DNA of 64,000 nucleotides, from positions 115,726 through 179,725 of the forward strand of contig PALG01000023.1 of the NCBI GenBank assembly GCA_002707025.1. The letters are read 5' to 3'. A model generated the notes under the pieces. It was not told the DNA's origin. It did not search any database and worked only from the letters and a program-made list of their open reading frames with translations. Source of the DNA: Flavobacteriaceae bacterium (GTDB lineage: Bacteria > Bacteroidota > Bacteroidia > Flavobacteriales > Flavobacteriaceae). Every line of letters starts with the position of its first letter. The first letter of the stretch is position 1. Both the position numbers and the translations under genes were made by a program. Shown here piece by piece: positions 48,107 to 58,361 of the stretch.

Positions 48107-49636
48107 TTATTTAATCATTTTAGTTAAAATGCCCAACACACTTCGTATTACCGTTGGGCTGGTTAATACTTTTTCCAAGGCGCTTTTTCCCGATCTTCTT
48201 CGGGAGCTAGAACTTCGGGAGCTCCTTTTCTGAACCGCTTTTCGTTCCTTTTCGGCTTTTTCCTTGGCTTCCTGTTGATGAGCGGTTTCTATCTTTTTAT
48301 TCAGCAGCTCATAAGCGCTCTCACGATCCAGGGCTTCATTGTATTTTTTAATAAGTTTACTGTCATCCAGCAATTCCTTCAATTCAGTATCTTCCAAGAC
48401 ATCCATTCGGCTCATGGGCGCACGCATGAGAGTGGCGGCCAAGGGCGTAGGGATTCCTTTTTCGTTCAAAGCCGAAACCAAAGCTTCCCCGATTCCCAGG
48501 GCGGTTAACACTTCGTCTGTTTTATAATAGTCTGAAAGCGGATAGTTCTCTGCGGTTAATTTGATCGCTTTTCGGTCTTTTGCCGTAAATGCACGTAGGG
48601 CATGCTGAATTTTTAAGCCCAACTGACTCAATACTGCATCGGGCACATCGGTAGGGTTTTGGGTCACGAAATAGAGTCCGACCCCTTTTGAACGGATGAG
48701 TTTTACAATACTTTCAATTTGGTCCAAAAGTGCGTCACTGGCTTCTTTAAAGATTAAGTGGGCTTCGTCGATAAATATCACCAATTCGGGTCTGCCACTA
48801 TCACCTTGTTCGGGAAAAGTAGCATAGATTTCAGCCAAAAGGCAAAGCATGAAGGTGGAAAATAGCTTGGGACGATCTTGAATGTCGGTCAACCGAACTA
48901 TATTGATATAGCCCATTCCGTTTTCGTCAATCCGAAGCAAATCGTCCGTGTCGAAAGATTTTTCCCCAAAAAAGAGGTCGCCCCCTTGTTGTTCCAGTTC
49001 TACAACTTTCCGAAGCATGGCTCCTGAAGTCGCTGGGGAAATCCTTCCGTATTCTTTTTCTAGTTCTTCTTTCCCTTCTGCGGAAGCATACTGAATGATT
49101 TTCTTTAAATCGTTCAAATCTAACAAAGGCAGTTTGTTGTCATCGCAGTATTTAAACAAGATGGACATCACGCCCGATTGCGCTTCCGAAAGATCCAAAA
49201 TACGGGAAATCAAAACGGGTCCAAACTCACTTACGGTGGCCCTTAATCGTACGCCATTTTGTTCCGAAAGCGTAAGGATTTCCACTGGGAATTTCTTGGC
49301 TTCAAAGGGAATTCCTATTTTTTCATGGCGCTCGTCAATTTTTGCATGACCAGGACTGGGTTGGGCAATACCACTTAAATCCCCTTTCATGTCCATGAGC
49401 AATACTGGAACGCCTTGATTGGAAAGATTTTCGGCCAATACCTGCAAGGTTTTGGTTTTACCGGTTCCCGTAGCACCCGCGATAAGGCCGTGCCGGTTCA
49501 TGGTCTTTAAAGGGACTTTCACTAATGCATTGGTAATGGTTTCCCCGTTGAGCATGGCGGCTCCCAAAGTGATGGCATCCCCTTTGGTAGTATAGCCACT
49601 GTTGATGTATTCAAAAAAAACCTGTTTGTCTGCCAT
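48107..49636 (-). CDS. HerA-like ATPase of the DUF853 family
   Basis: A 509-residue cytosolic P-loop ATPase. The Walker A motif is GATGTGKTKTLQVLA (around residue 53), Walker B is ELVIFIDEAHLIFKEA, and the DUF853 family blocks LMDMKGDLSGIAQPSPG and YFVTQNPTDVPDAVLSQLGL are present. A basic, low-complexity Lys/Arg/Ser tail occupies about residues 455-490. Members are annotated as helicases related to the HerA/FtsK clan, but a defined role is lacking. It diverges from queE and precedes a lipoprotein gene. Confidence 0.93.
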   Translation of the reverse strand: MADKQVFFEYINSGYTTKGDAITLGAAMLNGETITNALVKVPLKTMNRHGLIAGATGTGKTKTLQVLAENLSNQGVPVLLMDMKGDLSGIAQPSPGHAKIDERHEKIGIPFEAKKFPVEILTLSEQNGVRLRATVSEFGPVLISRILDLSEAQSGVMSILFKYCDDNKLPLLDLNDLKKIIQYASAEGKEELEKEYGRISPATSGAMLRKVVELEQQGGDLFFGEKSFDTDDLLRIDENGMGYINIVRLTDIQDRPKLFSTFMLCLLAEIYATFPEQGDSGRPELVIFIDEAHLIFKEASDALLDQIESIVKLIRSKGVGLYFVTQNPTDVPDAVLSQLGLKIQHALRAFTAKDRKAIKLTAENYPLSDYYKTDEVLTALGIGEALVSALNEKGIPTPLAATLMRAPMSRMDVLEDTELKELLDDSKLIKKYNEALDRESAYELLNKKIETAHQQEAKEKAEKERKAVQKRSSRSSSSRRRSGKSALEKVLTSPTVIRSVLGILTKMIK

Positions 49637-49734
49637 GGTTTCAAATTTTAGGTAAAAATAGCAATTGTGACGTTGCTACTGAAATATTCCCAATCATAAA
49701 TTTGAATGTAGGTAAAAACTCTCCTTTTAACTTG

Positions 49735-49742
49735 TATCTTTG
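49735..49742 (+). promoter_or_regulatory. Candidate -7 element of queE, next to the start codon
   Basis: TATCTTTG matches TAnnTTTG and ends only 4 bases before the first candidate ATG at 49747. Transcription would begin at about that ATG, so the mRNA is either leaderless or translated from the ATG at 49786. Confidence 0.6.
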
Positions 49743-49746
49743 CGCC

Positions 49747-50376
49747 ATGCAAAATGCGATTCAGGAGAAAGTAAACCAAGGACTCATGTTGCCCCTAATG
49801 GAAGAATTTTATACCATTCAAGGGGAAGGCTATCACAAAGGTACAGCTGCCTATTTTATTAGGGTAGGGGGCTGCGATGTGGGCTGCCATTGGTGCGATG
49901 TGAAGGAAAGTTGGAATCCTAATCTCCATCCTCCCACAGAAGTGGAACGGATTGCTGAAAATGCTGCCAAATACTCCAAAACCATTGTCATTACAGGCGG
50001 CGAACCCTTAACTTGGGATATGGGACCTTTAACTGCTTTGCTGAAAGAAAAGGGGCTTTCCATTCATATTGAGACCTCTGGGGCGTACCCGTTAACCGGA
50101 ACTTGGGATTGGATTTGCTTATCCCCCAAAAAAATAAAATTGCCTACTTCTGAAGTGTATGAAAAAGCGAACGAACTGAAGGTGATTATTTATAACAAAG
50201 ATGACTTCCGCTTCGCCGAAGAACAGGCAGAAAAAGTAGGTTCGGCTTGTAAGCTGTACTTGCAACCCGAGTGGAGCAAACGGGATAAGATGATTCCCGA
50301 AATTGTAGATTACGTTATGCAAAACCCTAAGTGGGTGGTTTCGCTCCAAACCCATAAATATTTGAACATTCCATAA
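49747..50376 (+). CDS. queE: 7-carboxy-7-deazaguanine synthase (radical SAM)
   Basis: A 209-residue radical SAM enzyme of queuosine biosynthesis that converts 6-carboxytetrahydropterin to 7-carboxy-7-deazaguanine. MEEFYTIQGEGYHKGTAAYFIR and the CxxxC-x2-C-type cluster GCDVGCHWCDVKES are the family signature; TGGEPL is the SAM-binding loop. The start at 49747 (MQNAIQEKVNQG) coincides with the predicted transcription start. A shorter start at 49786 (MLPLMEEFYTI) would leave a 36-base leader. The other queuosine genes are not in the window. A bidirectional terminator follows. Confidence 0.95.
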   Translation: MQNAIQEKVNQGLMLPLMEEFYTIQGEGYHKGTAAYFIRVGGCDVGCHWCDVKESWNPNLHPPTEVERIAENAAKYSKTIVITGGEPLTWDMGPLTALLKEKGLSIHIETSGAYPLTGTWDWICLSPKKIKLPTSEVYEKANELKVIIYNKDDFRFAEEQAEKVGSACKLYLQPEWSKRDKMIPEIVDYVMQNPKWVVSLQTHKYLNIP

Positions 50377-50378
50377 AA

Positions 50379-50404
50379 AAAACCGAAGACAAGGCTTCGG
50401 TTTT
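50379..50404. terminator. Bidirectional intrinsic terminator
   Basis: AAAACCGAAG (50379-50388) pairs with CTTCGGTTTT (50395-50404), with flanking A and T runs. It can serve queE and the convergent DUF2911 gene. Confidence 0.85.
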
Positions 50405-50424
50405 ACAGGTGTTTTTTTTAAAAT

Positions 50425-50973
50425 TTACTTATCGGTAAAAGGTACAGCGATTCTTTTGTTACCCCAACCTAAGTGCATTTTTACGCCACTTTCGGTTCCT
50501 TCAAAAGCAATGGAGAAGGCTTCCAGGGAATCTTCATCCGTGGTTACGGGAACGTTTAGTCGCGCCACATCGTTGGCTTCGTTGTAAAAGTATGAACCCC
50601 AGGTATTCAAATCTTTATTGATAATAGCGGTCCATTCATTTTCGCCTGGGATGGTATAAAAACTATAGGTTCCTGCTTTTACCATAGTATCACCCAATTT
50701 CATGTCTTTATAGAGGGTGAGTTCGCAAGCCTCGTTGGCGCCCGTACGCCAAACTTCCCCATCCTTTGCTAGGGAGCTCAATTCCCGACCCTTTAATTGG
50801 GGTCTGCTATAAACAATTTTAATTTCTTTAATGGAGTTTTTGTAATCGCTAGGATAGGTGGCAGCATCCATTGGACTTACGTCCAATTTTTTGAAATCTT
50901 GTGCATGGGTCGTTCCCAGAAAGGAAATAAAAAGCACAAAGCTTAGTAAGGCAATAAAAGTTTGTTTTTTCAT
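50425..50973 (-). CDS. Secreted DUF2911 protein
   Basis: A 182-residue exported protein with signal peptide (MKKQTFIALLSFVLFISFLGTTHAQ). The DUF2911 signature is clear: IVYSRPQLKGRELSSLAKDGEVWRTGANE, TLYKDMKLGDTMVKAGTYSFYTIPG, WTAIINKDLNTWGSYFYNE. The function of this widespread Bacteroidota family is unknown. The gene has its own 5' region in the 269-base gap before gyrB. Confidence 0.92.
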   Translation of the reverse strand: MKKQTFIALLSFVLFISFLGTTHAQDFKKLDVSPMDAATYPSDYKNSIKEIKIVYSRPQLKGRELSSLAKDGEVWRTGANEACELTLYKDMKLGDTMVKAGTYSFYTIPGENEWTAIINKDLNTWGSYFYNEANDVARLNVPVTTDEDSLEAFSIAFEGTESGVKMHLGWGNKRIAVPFTDK

Positions 50974-51092
50974 TATTTATGTTTTTTTAAAAATACTTTT
51001 TTTACACATGAAATGAAAAATATTTTCAGAAAAAAGATACATCATAAAGCGGTAAAGGCTTCTTGAAAAGGTATTTAGGAGGTTTCTTTTAG

Positions 51093-53183
<2,091 letters not shown>

Positions 53184-53203
53184 AAGCTTATATCTTACGG
53201 AAG

Positions 53204-53230
53204 AAAATACCCCCTCTGAGGGGTATTTTT
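53204..53230 (+). terminator. Intrinsic terminator of gyrB
   Basis: AAAATACCCC (53204-53213) pairs with GGGGTATTTT (53220-53229) around a 6-base loop, followed by a long T run. Confidence 0.85.
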
Positions 53231-53283
53231 TTTTGATAAGTATTGTACTATCTTTATCAAATCACTAACCAACTTAAAATCTC

Positions 53284-54333
53284 ATGAAGTATTTTAAAAT
53301 TATTATTTGTGCTTTACTTCTTCAAAATGTAGCTCATTCACAAGAATTGGAAAGTATTCTTCTGGCAGCAGAAGACGCTGAAGCACTAACTCAAGCATAT
53401 ATCAATCCAGCCTTAAAAGGGGTGGTTTATAGTATGAATGACGGTTGGTATACCACCGGAAAAACACATAAACTCCTAGGTTTCGATATTACTATTGGGG
53501 CAAACTTAGCAATGGTACCCGACGGGGATAAGGAATTTCTATTTCGCTCATCAGATTATAATTTCGTCTCCTCACAAATTGGAACGCAGCAAAATGTATC
53601 TACCGTGTTAGGCGATGATACGGACGGTACGATTTTCGATGTTAGAATACCGGTAGGGGATGGTACTTTTAAGGTAGCCGAGTTTGAAATGCCAGGGGGT
53701 ATAGGGGACGATTTTCCCGCTAAAGGGGTTCCCGGTCCCATTGTGCAATTGGGTTTAGGAATTCCGTTTAAAACTGATTTAAAACTCCGTCTGGTTCCTA
53801 ATCTTGGAATTGATGAAAAAGTAGATAATTTTTTGATAGGGCTAGGATTGCAGCATGATATTACGCAATACATCCCGGCAATGGAAGAGACGCCATTCAG
53901 TATAAGTGCTTTGGTGGCTTATGGGCATACCAAGGTAACCTATGCTATTGATGATGAAGATGCTTTGGATGATGTAATTGTTACAAATGGAGAGGCAGAA
54001 TTCAAGTTGAATACTTTGTCGGTTCAAGCAATTGGTTCGGTAGATTTAAAAATTGTGGATTTCTTTGGTTCCGTAGGTTTTGGGAGGGGCGGTAGTAAGT
54101 TGGCCTTAAATGGTGACTATACCTTGAGATATGATTTGGAGGATGAGGATGGAAATATGATAGGTACCATTCAGGAAACCTTAACCAATCCATTAGACTT
54201 TAAAGCCGATGTGAATAGCCTGAGATTGGGTGTAGGAACGAGAATTAACCTAAGTGTATTCAAAATATTTGCATCTTATACGCTTCAGGAATACAGCAAC
54301 CTTTCTGCAGGGATTGCCATAAGTGTTCGTTAA
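53284..54333 (+). CDS. Secreted DUF6588-like outer-membrane beta-barrel protein
   Basis: A 349-residue protein with signal peptide (MKYFKIIICALLLQNVAHSQ). The mature N-terminus (AAEDAEALTQAYINPALKGVVYSMNDGWY) and later strands (LLGFDITIGANLAMVP, GPIVQLGLGIPFKTDLKLRLVPNLG, FKIFASYTLQEYSNLSAGI) resemble the DUF6588 family of barrel-like outer-membrane proteins. The match is by pattern. No function is known. It lies 100 bases after gyrB, past the terminator, with its own transcription likely. Confidence 0.72.
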   Translation: MKYFKIIICALLLQNVAHSQELESILLAAEDAEALTQAYINPALKGVVYSMNDGWYTTGKTHKLLGFDITIGANLAMVPDGDKEFLFRSSDYNFVSSQIGTQQNVSTVLGDDTDGTIFDVRIPVGDGTFKVAEFEMPGGIGDDFPAKGVPGPIVQLGLGIPFKTDLKLRLVPNLGIDEKVDNFLIGLGLQHDITQYIPAMEETPFSISALVAYGHTKVTYAIDDEDALDDVIVTNGEAEFKLNTLSVQAIGSVDLKIVDFFGSVGFGRGGSKLALNGDYTLRYDLEDEDGNMIGTIQETLTNPLDFKADVNSLRLGVGTRINLSVFKIFASYTLQEYSNLSAGIAISVR

Positions 54334-54414
54334 GACACTTGAAACTGAAACTGTTATTTTCAAAATTTATTGGTTTTGTGTTCTTTAATAGTAGGAGTAC
54401 TGCCAATAAATTGG

Positions 54415-54422
54415 TAATTTTG
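54415..54422 (+). promoter_or_regulatory. Candidate -7 promoter element of mdh
   Basis: TAATTTTG matches TAnnTTTG; the mdh ATG at 54480 lies 57 bases downstream, giving a leader of about 50 bases. Confidence 0.5.
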
Positions 54423-54479
54423 TGCTGCTTTTCAATAAAGCATTAAAAATTCATTATACAACCCAAAAATAAATTTCAA

Positions 54480-55406
54480 ATGAAAGTTACTGTAGTAGGG
54501 GCAGGTGCGGTAGGTGCAAGTTGTGCCGAGTACATTGCCATTAAAGATTTTGCCAGCGAAGTAGTATTGTTGGATATTAAAGAAGGTTTTGCTGAAGGAA
54601 AAGCCATGGACTTGATGCAAACTGCTTCCTTAAATGGTTTTGATACCAAAATCACCGGTTCTACAAATGATTATTCCAAAACCGCTGGAAGTCAGATTTG
54701 TGTCATCACTTCAGGAATTCCTAGAAAACCGGGAATGACTCGGGAAGAACTTATCGGAATTAACGCTGGAATCGTAAAAACAGTAGCCACTAGTCTTATA
54801 GAGCATTCCCCAGAAACCATCATTATTGTGGTAAGCAACCCTATGGATACCATGACGTATCTTACCCATAAAGTAACGGGTCTTCCTAAAAACCGAATTA
54901 TTGGTATGGGTGGGGCTTTGGATAGCGCACGCTTTAAGTATCGTTTGGCAGAAGCTTTGGAAGCGCCAATTAGCGATGTTGACGGAATGGTTATTGGTGG
55001 GCACAGCGACACTGGAATGGTTCCTTTAACCCGTTTGGCTACCCGAAACAGTGTGCCAGTTTCTAAATTTATTTCTGAAGACCGATTGAACCAAGTAAAA
55101 GAAGATACCAAAGTTGGTGGGGCAACCTTAACGAAACTTTTAGGGACTTCTGCATGGTATGCTCCCGGAGCAGCAGTTTCTGGATTGGTTCAGGCTATTG
55201 CTTGCGATCAGAAAAAAATGTTCCCTTGTTCTGCATTGCTTGAAGGGGAATACGATTTAAATGATATTTGCATTGGTGTTCCTGTATTGCTAGGAAAGAA
55301 TGGTATTGAAAAAATTGTGGAAATTGAACTGAATGAAGCCGAAAAAGCCCATATGCAGGAAAGTGCTGCTGGTGTGAAAAAAACCAACGGACTCTTAGAT
55401 GTTTAA
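54480..55406 (+). CDS. mdh: Malate dehydrogenase
   Basis: A 308-residue NAD-dependent enzyme of the LDH-like malate dehydrogenase type. Key parts are the Rossmann start MKVTVVGAGAVGASCAEYIA, the cofactor-discriminating acidic residue in VVLLDIKEG, ITSGIPRKPGMTREEL (substrate-loop arginines), NPMDTMTYL, and catalytic His in IGGHSDTGMVPL. It completes, with gltA, a TCA-cycle pair in the window. A strong bidirectional terminator follows. Confidence 0.97.
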   Translation: MKVTVVGAGAVGASCAEYIAIKDFASEVVLLDIKEGFAEGKAMDLMQTASLNGFDTKITGSTNDYSKTAGSQICVITSGIPRKPGMTREELIGINAGIVKTVATSLIEHSPETIIIVVSNPMDTMTYLTHKVTGLPKNRIIGMGGALDSARFKYRLAEALEAPISDVDGMVIGGHSDTGMVPLTRLATRNSVPVSKFISEDRLNQVKEDTKVGGATLTKLLGTSAWYAPGAAVSGLVQAIACDQKKMFPCSALLEGEYDLNDICIGVPVLLGKNGIEKIVEIELNEAEKAHMQESAAGVKKTNGLLDV

Positions 55407-55430
55407 GTTTAAACTTTGAAGAGTGAATAA

Positions 55431-55462
55431 AAAAAAGCCGTCTCAATTGAGACGGCTTTTTT
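55431..55462. terminator. Bidirectional intrinsic terminator between mdh and nrdJ
   Basis: AAAAAAGCCGTCTC (55431-55444) pairs with GAGACGGCTTTTTT (55449-55462) around a 4-base AATT loop. It can serve mdh (plus) and the ribonucleotide reductase gene (minus). Confidence 0.9.
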
Positions 55463-55485
55463 AATGGATAGGTTGGTTAGTTAAT

Positions 55486-58041
55486 TTATCCACATTTTGA
55501 AGAGCCACAGTCTTTGCAGGTTAGGCAGCCTTCTTGGTAAATAAGTTGTGCAGATCCACAATTTTCACATTTGGCCTTACTGGCCACTGTTCCATCTGCG
55601 ATGTAGCGCTTTAAAGCACGGGCCACTCCATTCTTCCAGGTATTGATTGATTCGTCCTTAAAATGAAGACCGTTAATCAAGTCTACTACTTTTTCAATAG
55701 GCATCCCATGGCGTAAGGTACTTGAAATTAATTTCGCATAGTTCCAAAACTCTGGATTGAATTTATGGGAAAGTCCTTCGATAGTGGTCTTGTATCCTCG
55801 TTTGTTTTCAAACTGAAAATCATATCGGGAAACCCCGTCTTGATTTCGGTTTTTAATGATAAGCCCTTCTTCTACCCATCTTGGTAATAAGATGCCATCT
55901 TCATCATCGGCTAACCCAGTAAAGATTTCATAAGGCTTGTCGTCTATTAAACCAATAAAGGCAATCCATTTGTCTTTGTTATTCTGAAAACGTACGACAT
56001 CTGCTTCAAGAATTTCAGGGCGTTTGGTAGGGAAGGGGGTTAGTGTATCTTGTTCATCTTCCGATTTTTTCTCGTCGTTTGAAATCAATACCCCGCTTCT
56101 GGAACCATCCCGGTAAACCGTTACTCCTTTACAACCAGCTTGCCAAGCTTCCAAGTACAAATTGCCTACCAATTCTTCGCTCACATCGTTGGGTAGGTTA
56201 ATGGTTACACTAATACTATGGTCCACCCATTTCTGAACGGCCCCTTGCATACGTACTTTATTTAACCAATCTACATCATTGGAGGTTGCCTTGTAGTAAG
56301 GAGATTTTTTAACGAGTTTGTCAAGTTCTTTTTGCGTGTAGTTTTTTTCCGTAGAAAAACCATTTACTTCCATCCACTCTTTAAAACGATGGTGGAAAAC
56401 AACATACTCTTCCCAAGAATCACCTACTTCGTCCACAAAATCCACGCGAACATTTTTATCGTTTGGATTTACTTTTCTTCTTCTTTTGTAAACAGGAAGA
56501 AAAACAGGTTCGATTCCAGAAGTGGTTTGCGTCATTAAACTTGTCGTTCCCGTTGGGGCGATAGTTAAAAGCGCAATATTTCTTCGGCCGTGTTCCAACA
56601 TGTCATAGTACAACTTCTCATCAGCTTCTTTAAGTCGAAGAATAAAAGGGTTGTCTTTTTCACTTTCAGAATCGAAAATAGTAAAAGCGCCACGTTCTTT
56701 GGCGGTATATACAGAGGCCCGATACGCTTCCACAGCGATGGTCTTGTGAATTTCTTCAGAAAAATTATTTCCTTCCTTACTGCCATATTGAATTCCTAAC
56801 GCAGCAAGCATATCCCCTTCGGCAGTGATACCTATTCCGGTACGGCGGCCTTCTTCAGCCTTTTTGCGAATATTAAGCCAAAGATTTCTTTCAACGCCCT
56901 TTACTTCATTCCCTTCTGGATCGGCATCGATCTTAGCCAAGATAGCATCTACTTTTTCGAGCTCCAAATCGATGATGTCATCCATGATTCTTTGAGCGGC
57001 TGCTACATGCTCTTTAAATAGTTTAAAGTTAAAACTTGCCTTCTTGGTAAACGGGTTTTCTACATAAGAAAAAAGATTGATGGCTAGAAGGCGGCACGAA
57101 TCATAAGGGCATAAAGGGATTTCGCCACAAGGGTTTGTGGAAACTGTTTTGTATCCCAAATCTGCATAACAGTCGGGAACCGATTCGTTAATGATGGTAT
57201 CCCAAAAAAGAATTCCGGGCTCTGCAGATTTCCACGCATTATGGACAATTTTTTTCCATAGATTTTCGGCTTCAATTTCTTTGGAGTACTTAGGGTTTTC
57301 ACTAAAAATAGGATATTTTTGAGTATAGCTTCCTTTGTTTTTTACAGCTTTCATGAAGCCATCATCTATACGCACGGACACGTTGGCTCCAGTCACTTTT
57401 CCCTGTTCCATTTTGGCGTCGATAAAATCTTCTGCATCGGGATGATTAATAGATACCGAAAGCATTAAAGCTCCTCGACGACCGTCTTGTGCTACTTCTC
57501 GCGTTGAATTGGAATATCGTTCCATAAAAGGAACAATTCCTGTAGAGGTTAATGCCGAATTCTTAACAGGTGATCCTTTAGGGCGTATGTGAGACAAGTC
57601 GTGGCCTACTCCTCCGCGGCGCTTCATCAACTGTACCTGTTCTTGGTCTATTTTCATAATACCTCCATAAGAATCACTGTTTCCGTCATTCCCAATAACA
57701 AAACAATTGGAAAGAGAGCCTACTTGGAAAGGATTCCCAATACCCGCCATAGGGCTTCCTTGAGGGACGATATGCTTAAACCCTTTAATGTAATCGTATA
57801 CCTGCTTTTCGCTAAGGGGATTGGGGTATTTTTGTTCAATACGGGCAATTTCCTTAGCGATACGCCAATGCATGTCATCGGGTGTTTTTTCGTAAAGATT
57901 ACCTTCCGAATCTTTTAAAGCATACTTGTTAATCCATACCCTTGCGGCTAGGTCGTCACCGTTAAAATACTCCAAAGAAGCTTCAAAAGCTTCATCTTGG
58001 CTGTATGTTTTCTGAATTGTCTTGGGGGCCTCTACCTGCAT
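55486..58041 (-). CDS. nrdJ: Adenosylcobalamin-dependent (class II) ribonucleotide reductase
   Basis: An 851-residue enzyme that makes deoxynucleotides for DNA synthesis without oxygen dependence. Family motifs are visible: GSLSNCFVIGND, VGHDLSHIRPKGSPV, CGEIPLCPYDSCRLLAINLFSY (active-site cysteine), and RRNIALLTIAPTGTTSLMTQT. The C-terminal tail has a CxxC-type zinc motif (KCENCGSAQLIYQEGCLTC, CKDCGSSKCG) typical of cobalamin-dependent NrdJ. The start at 58041 (MQVEAPKTIQKTY) is preferred; an upstream frame adds 29 unrelated residues. It needs vitamin B12, but no cobalamin riboswitch is apparent. Confidence 0.95.
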   Translation of the reverse strand: MQVEAPKTIQKTYSQDEAFEASLEYFNGDDLAARVWINKYALKDSEGNLYEKTPDDMHWRIAKEIARIEQKYPNPLSEKQVYDYIKGFKHIVPQGSPMAGIGNPFQVGSLSNCFVIGNDGNSDSYGGIMKIDQEQVQLMKRRGGVGHDLSHIRPKGSPVKNSALTSTGIVPFMERYSNSTREVAQDGRRGALMLSVSINHPDAEDFIDAKMEQGKVTGANVSVRIDDGFMKAVKNKGSYTQKYPIFSENPKYSKEIEAENLWKKIVHNAWKSAEPGILFWDTIINESVPDCYADLGYKTVSTNPCGEIPLCPYDSCRLLAINLFSYVENPFTKKASFNFKLFKEHVAAAQRIMDDIIDLELEKVDAILAKIDADPEGNEVKGVERNLWLNIRKKAEEGRRTGIGITAEGDMLAALGIQYGSKEGNNFSEEIHKTIAVEAYRASVYTAKERGAFTIFDSESEKDNPFILRLKEADEKLYYDMLEHGRRNIALLTIAPTGTTSLMTQTTSGIEPVFLPVYKRRRKVNPNDKNVRVDFVDEVGDSWEEYVVFHHRFKEWMEVNGFSTEKNYTQKELDKLVKKSPYYKATSNDVDWLNKVRMQGAVQKWVDHSISVTINLPNDVSEELVGNLYLEAWQAGCKGVTVYRDGSRSGVLISNDEKKSEDEQDTLTPFPTKRPEILEADVVRFQNNKDKWIAFIGLIDDKPYEIFTGLADDEDGILLPRWVEEGLIIKNRNQDGVSRYDFQFENKRGYKTTIEGLSHKFNPEFWNYAKLISSTLRHGMPIEKVVDLINGLHFKDESINTWKNGVARALKRYIADGTVASKAKCENCGSAQLIYQEGCLTCKDCGSSKCG

Positions 58042-58105
58042 AAAGTCAAAAGTTTTTGAGAATTGTAAATTAATTTGATGTGGTGAAGATACTAAAATAA
58101 GTAAC

Positions 58106-58126
58106 GTTTTTACGGGGTGTAAAAAC
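58106..58126. promoter_or_regulatory. Inverted repeat upstream of nrdJ (candidate operator)
   Basis: GTTTTTAC (58106-58113), GGGGT, GTAAAAAC (58119-58126): perfect 8-base arms with a 5-base centre, 65 bases upstream of the nrdJ start. It could be a regulator-binding site. It does not match the NrdR-box consensus that I know. Confidence 0.45.
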
Positions 58127-58361
58127 AAAAGTTGTCAAACATTTATTGTTAATATACTAATAAACAGGTGATTAAATTTTTATCAACAGTAAAAAGTTGA
58201 CAAATTTTTAAAATACTGATTTTTATCATTGACAATTTTTTGGAAAGAGAAGAATAGGATTTTTATTTTTGAATAGGTTTGGTGAAGTTCAGATTGTAGC
58301 GCTACAAATGGGGTGGAGAATAGGTTTTGATAGGAATTATATAATATATTAGCTAAATTTT
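58127..58361. other. AT-rich intergenic region between nrdJ and the SecD-like lipoprotein gene
   Basis: Together with the nrdJ 5' region (58042-58126) this makes 320 bases without a gene. It holds three TTGACAA/TTGTCAA-like words (near 58131, 58196 and 58229) and the promoter at 58239-58271. I see no RNA gene or riboswitch fold that I recognise. Confidence 0.6.
58239..58271 (+). promoter_or_regulatory. Candidate promoter of the SecD-like lipoprotein gene
   Basis: TTTG at 58239-58242, 21 bases, then TATTTTTG at 58264-58271, a full TTTG-N21-TAnnTTTG match. The leader to the ATG at 58362 would be about 85 bases. Confidence 0.55.

Noticed and set aside
55486..55494. TTATCCACA, a perfect DnaA-box match
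   Set aside because: It is the reverse complement of the Cys-Gly-stop codons at the end of nrdJ, single, and not near a cluster of boxes or an origin-type region.
58042..58361. Cobalamin riboswitch upstream of nrdJ
   Set aside because: I looked for a structured leader with a B12-box-like conserved core and found none; the sequence is mostly AT-rich.
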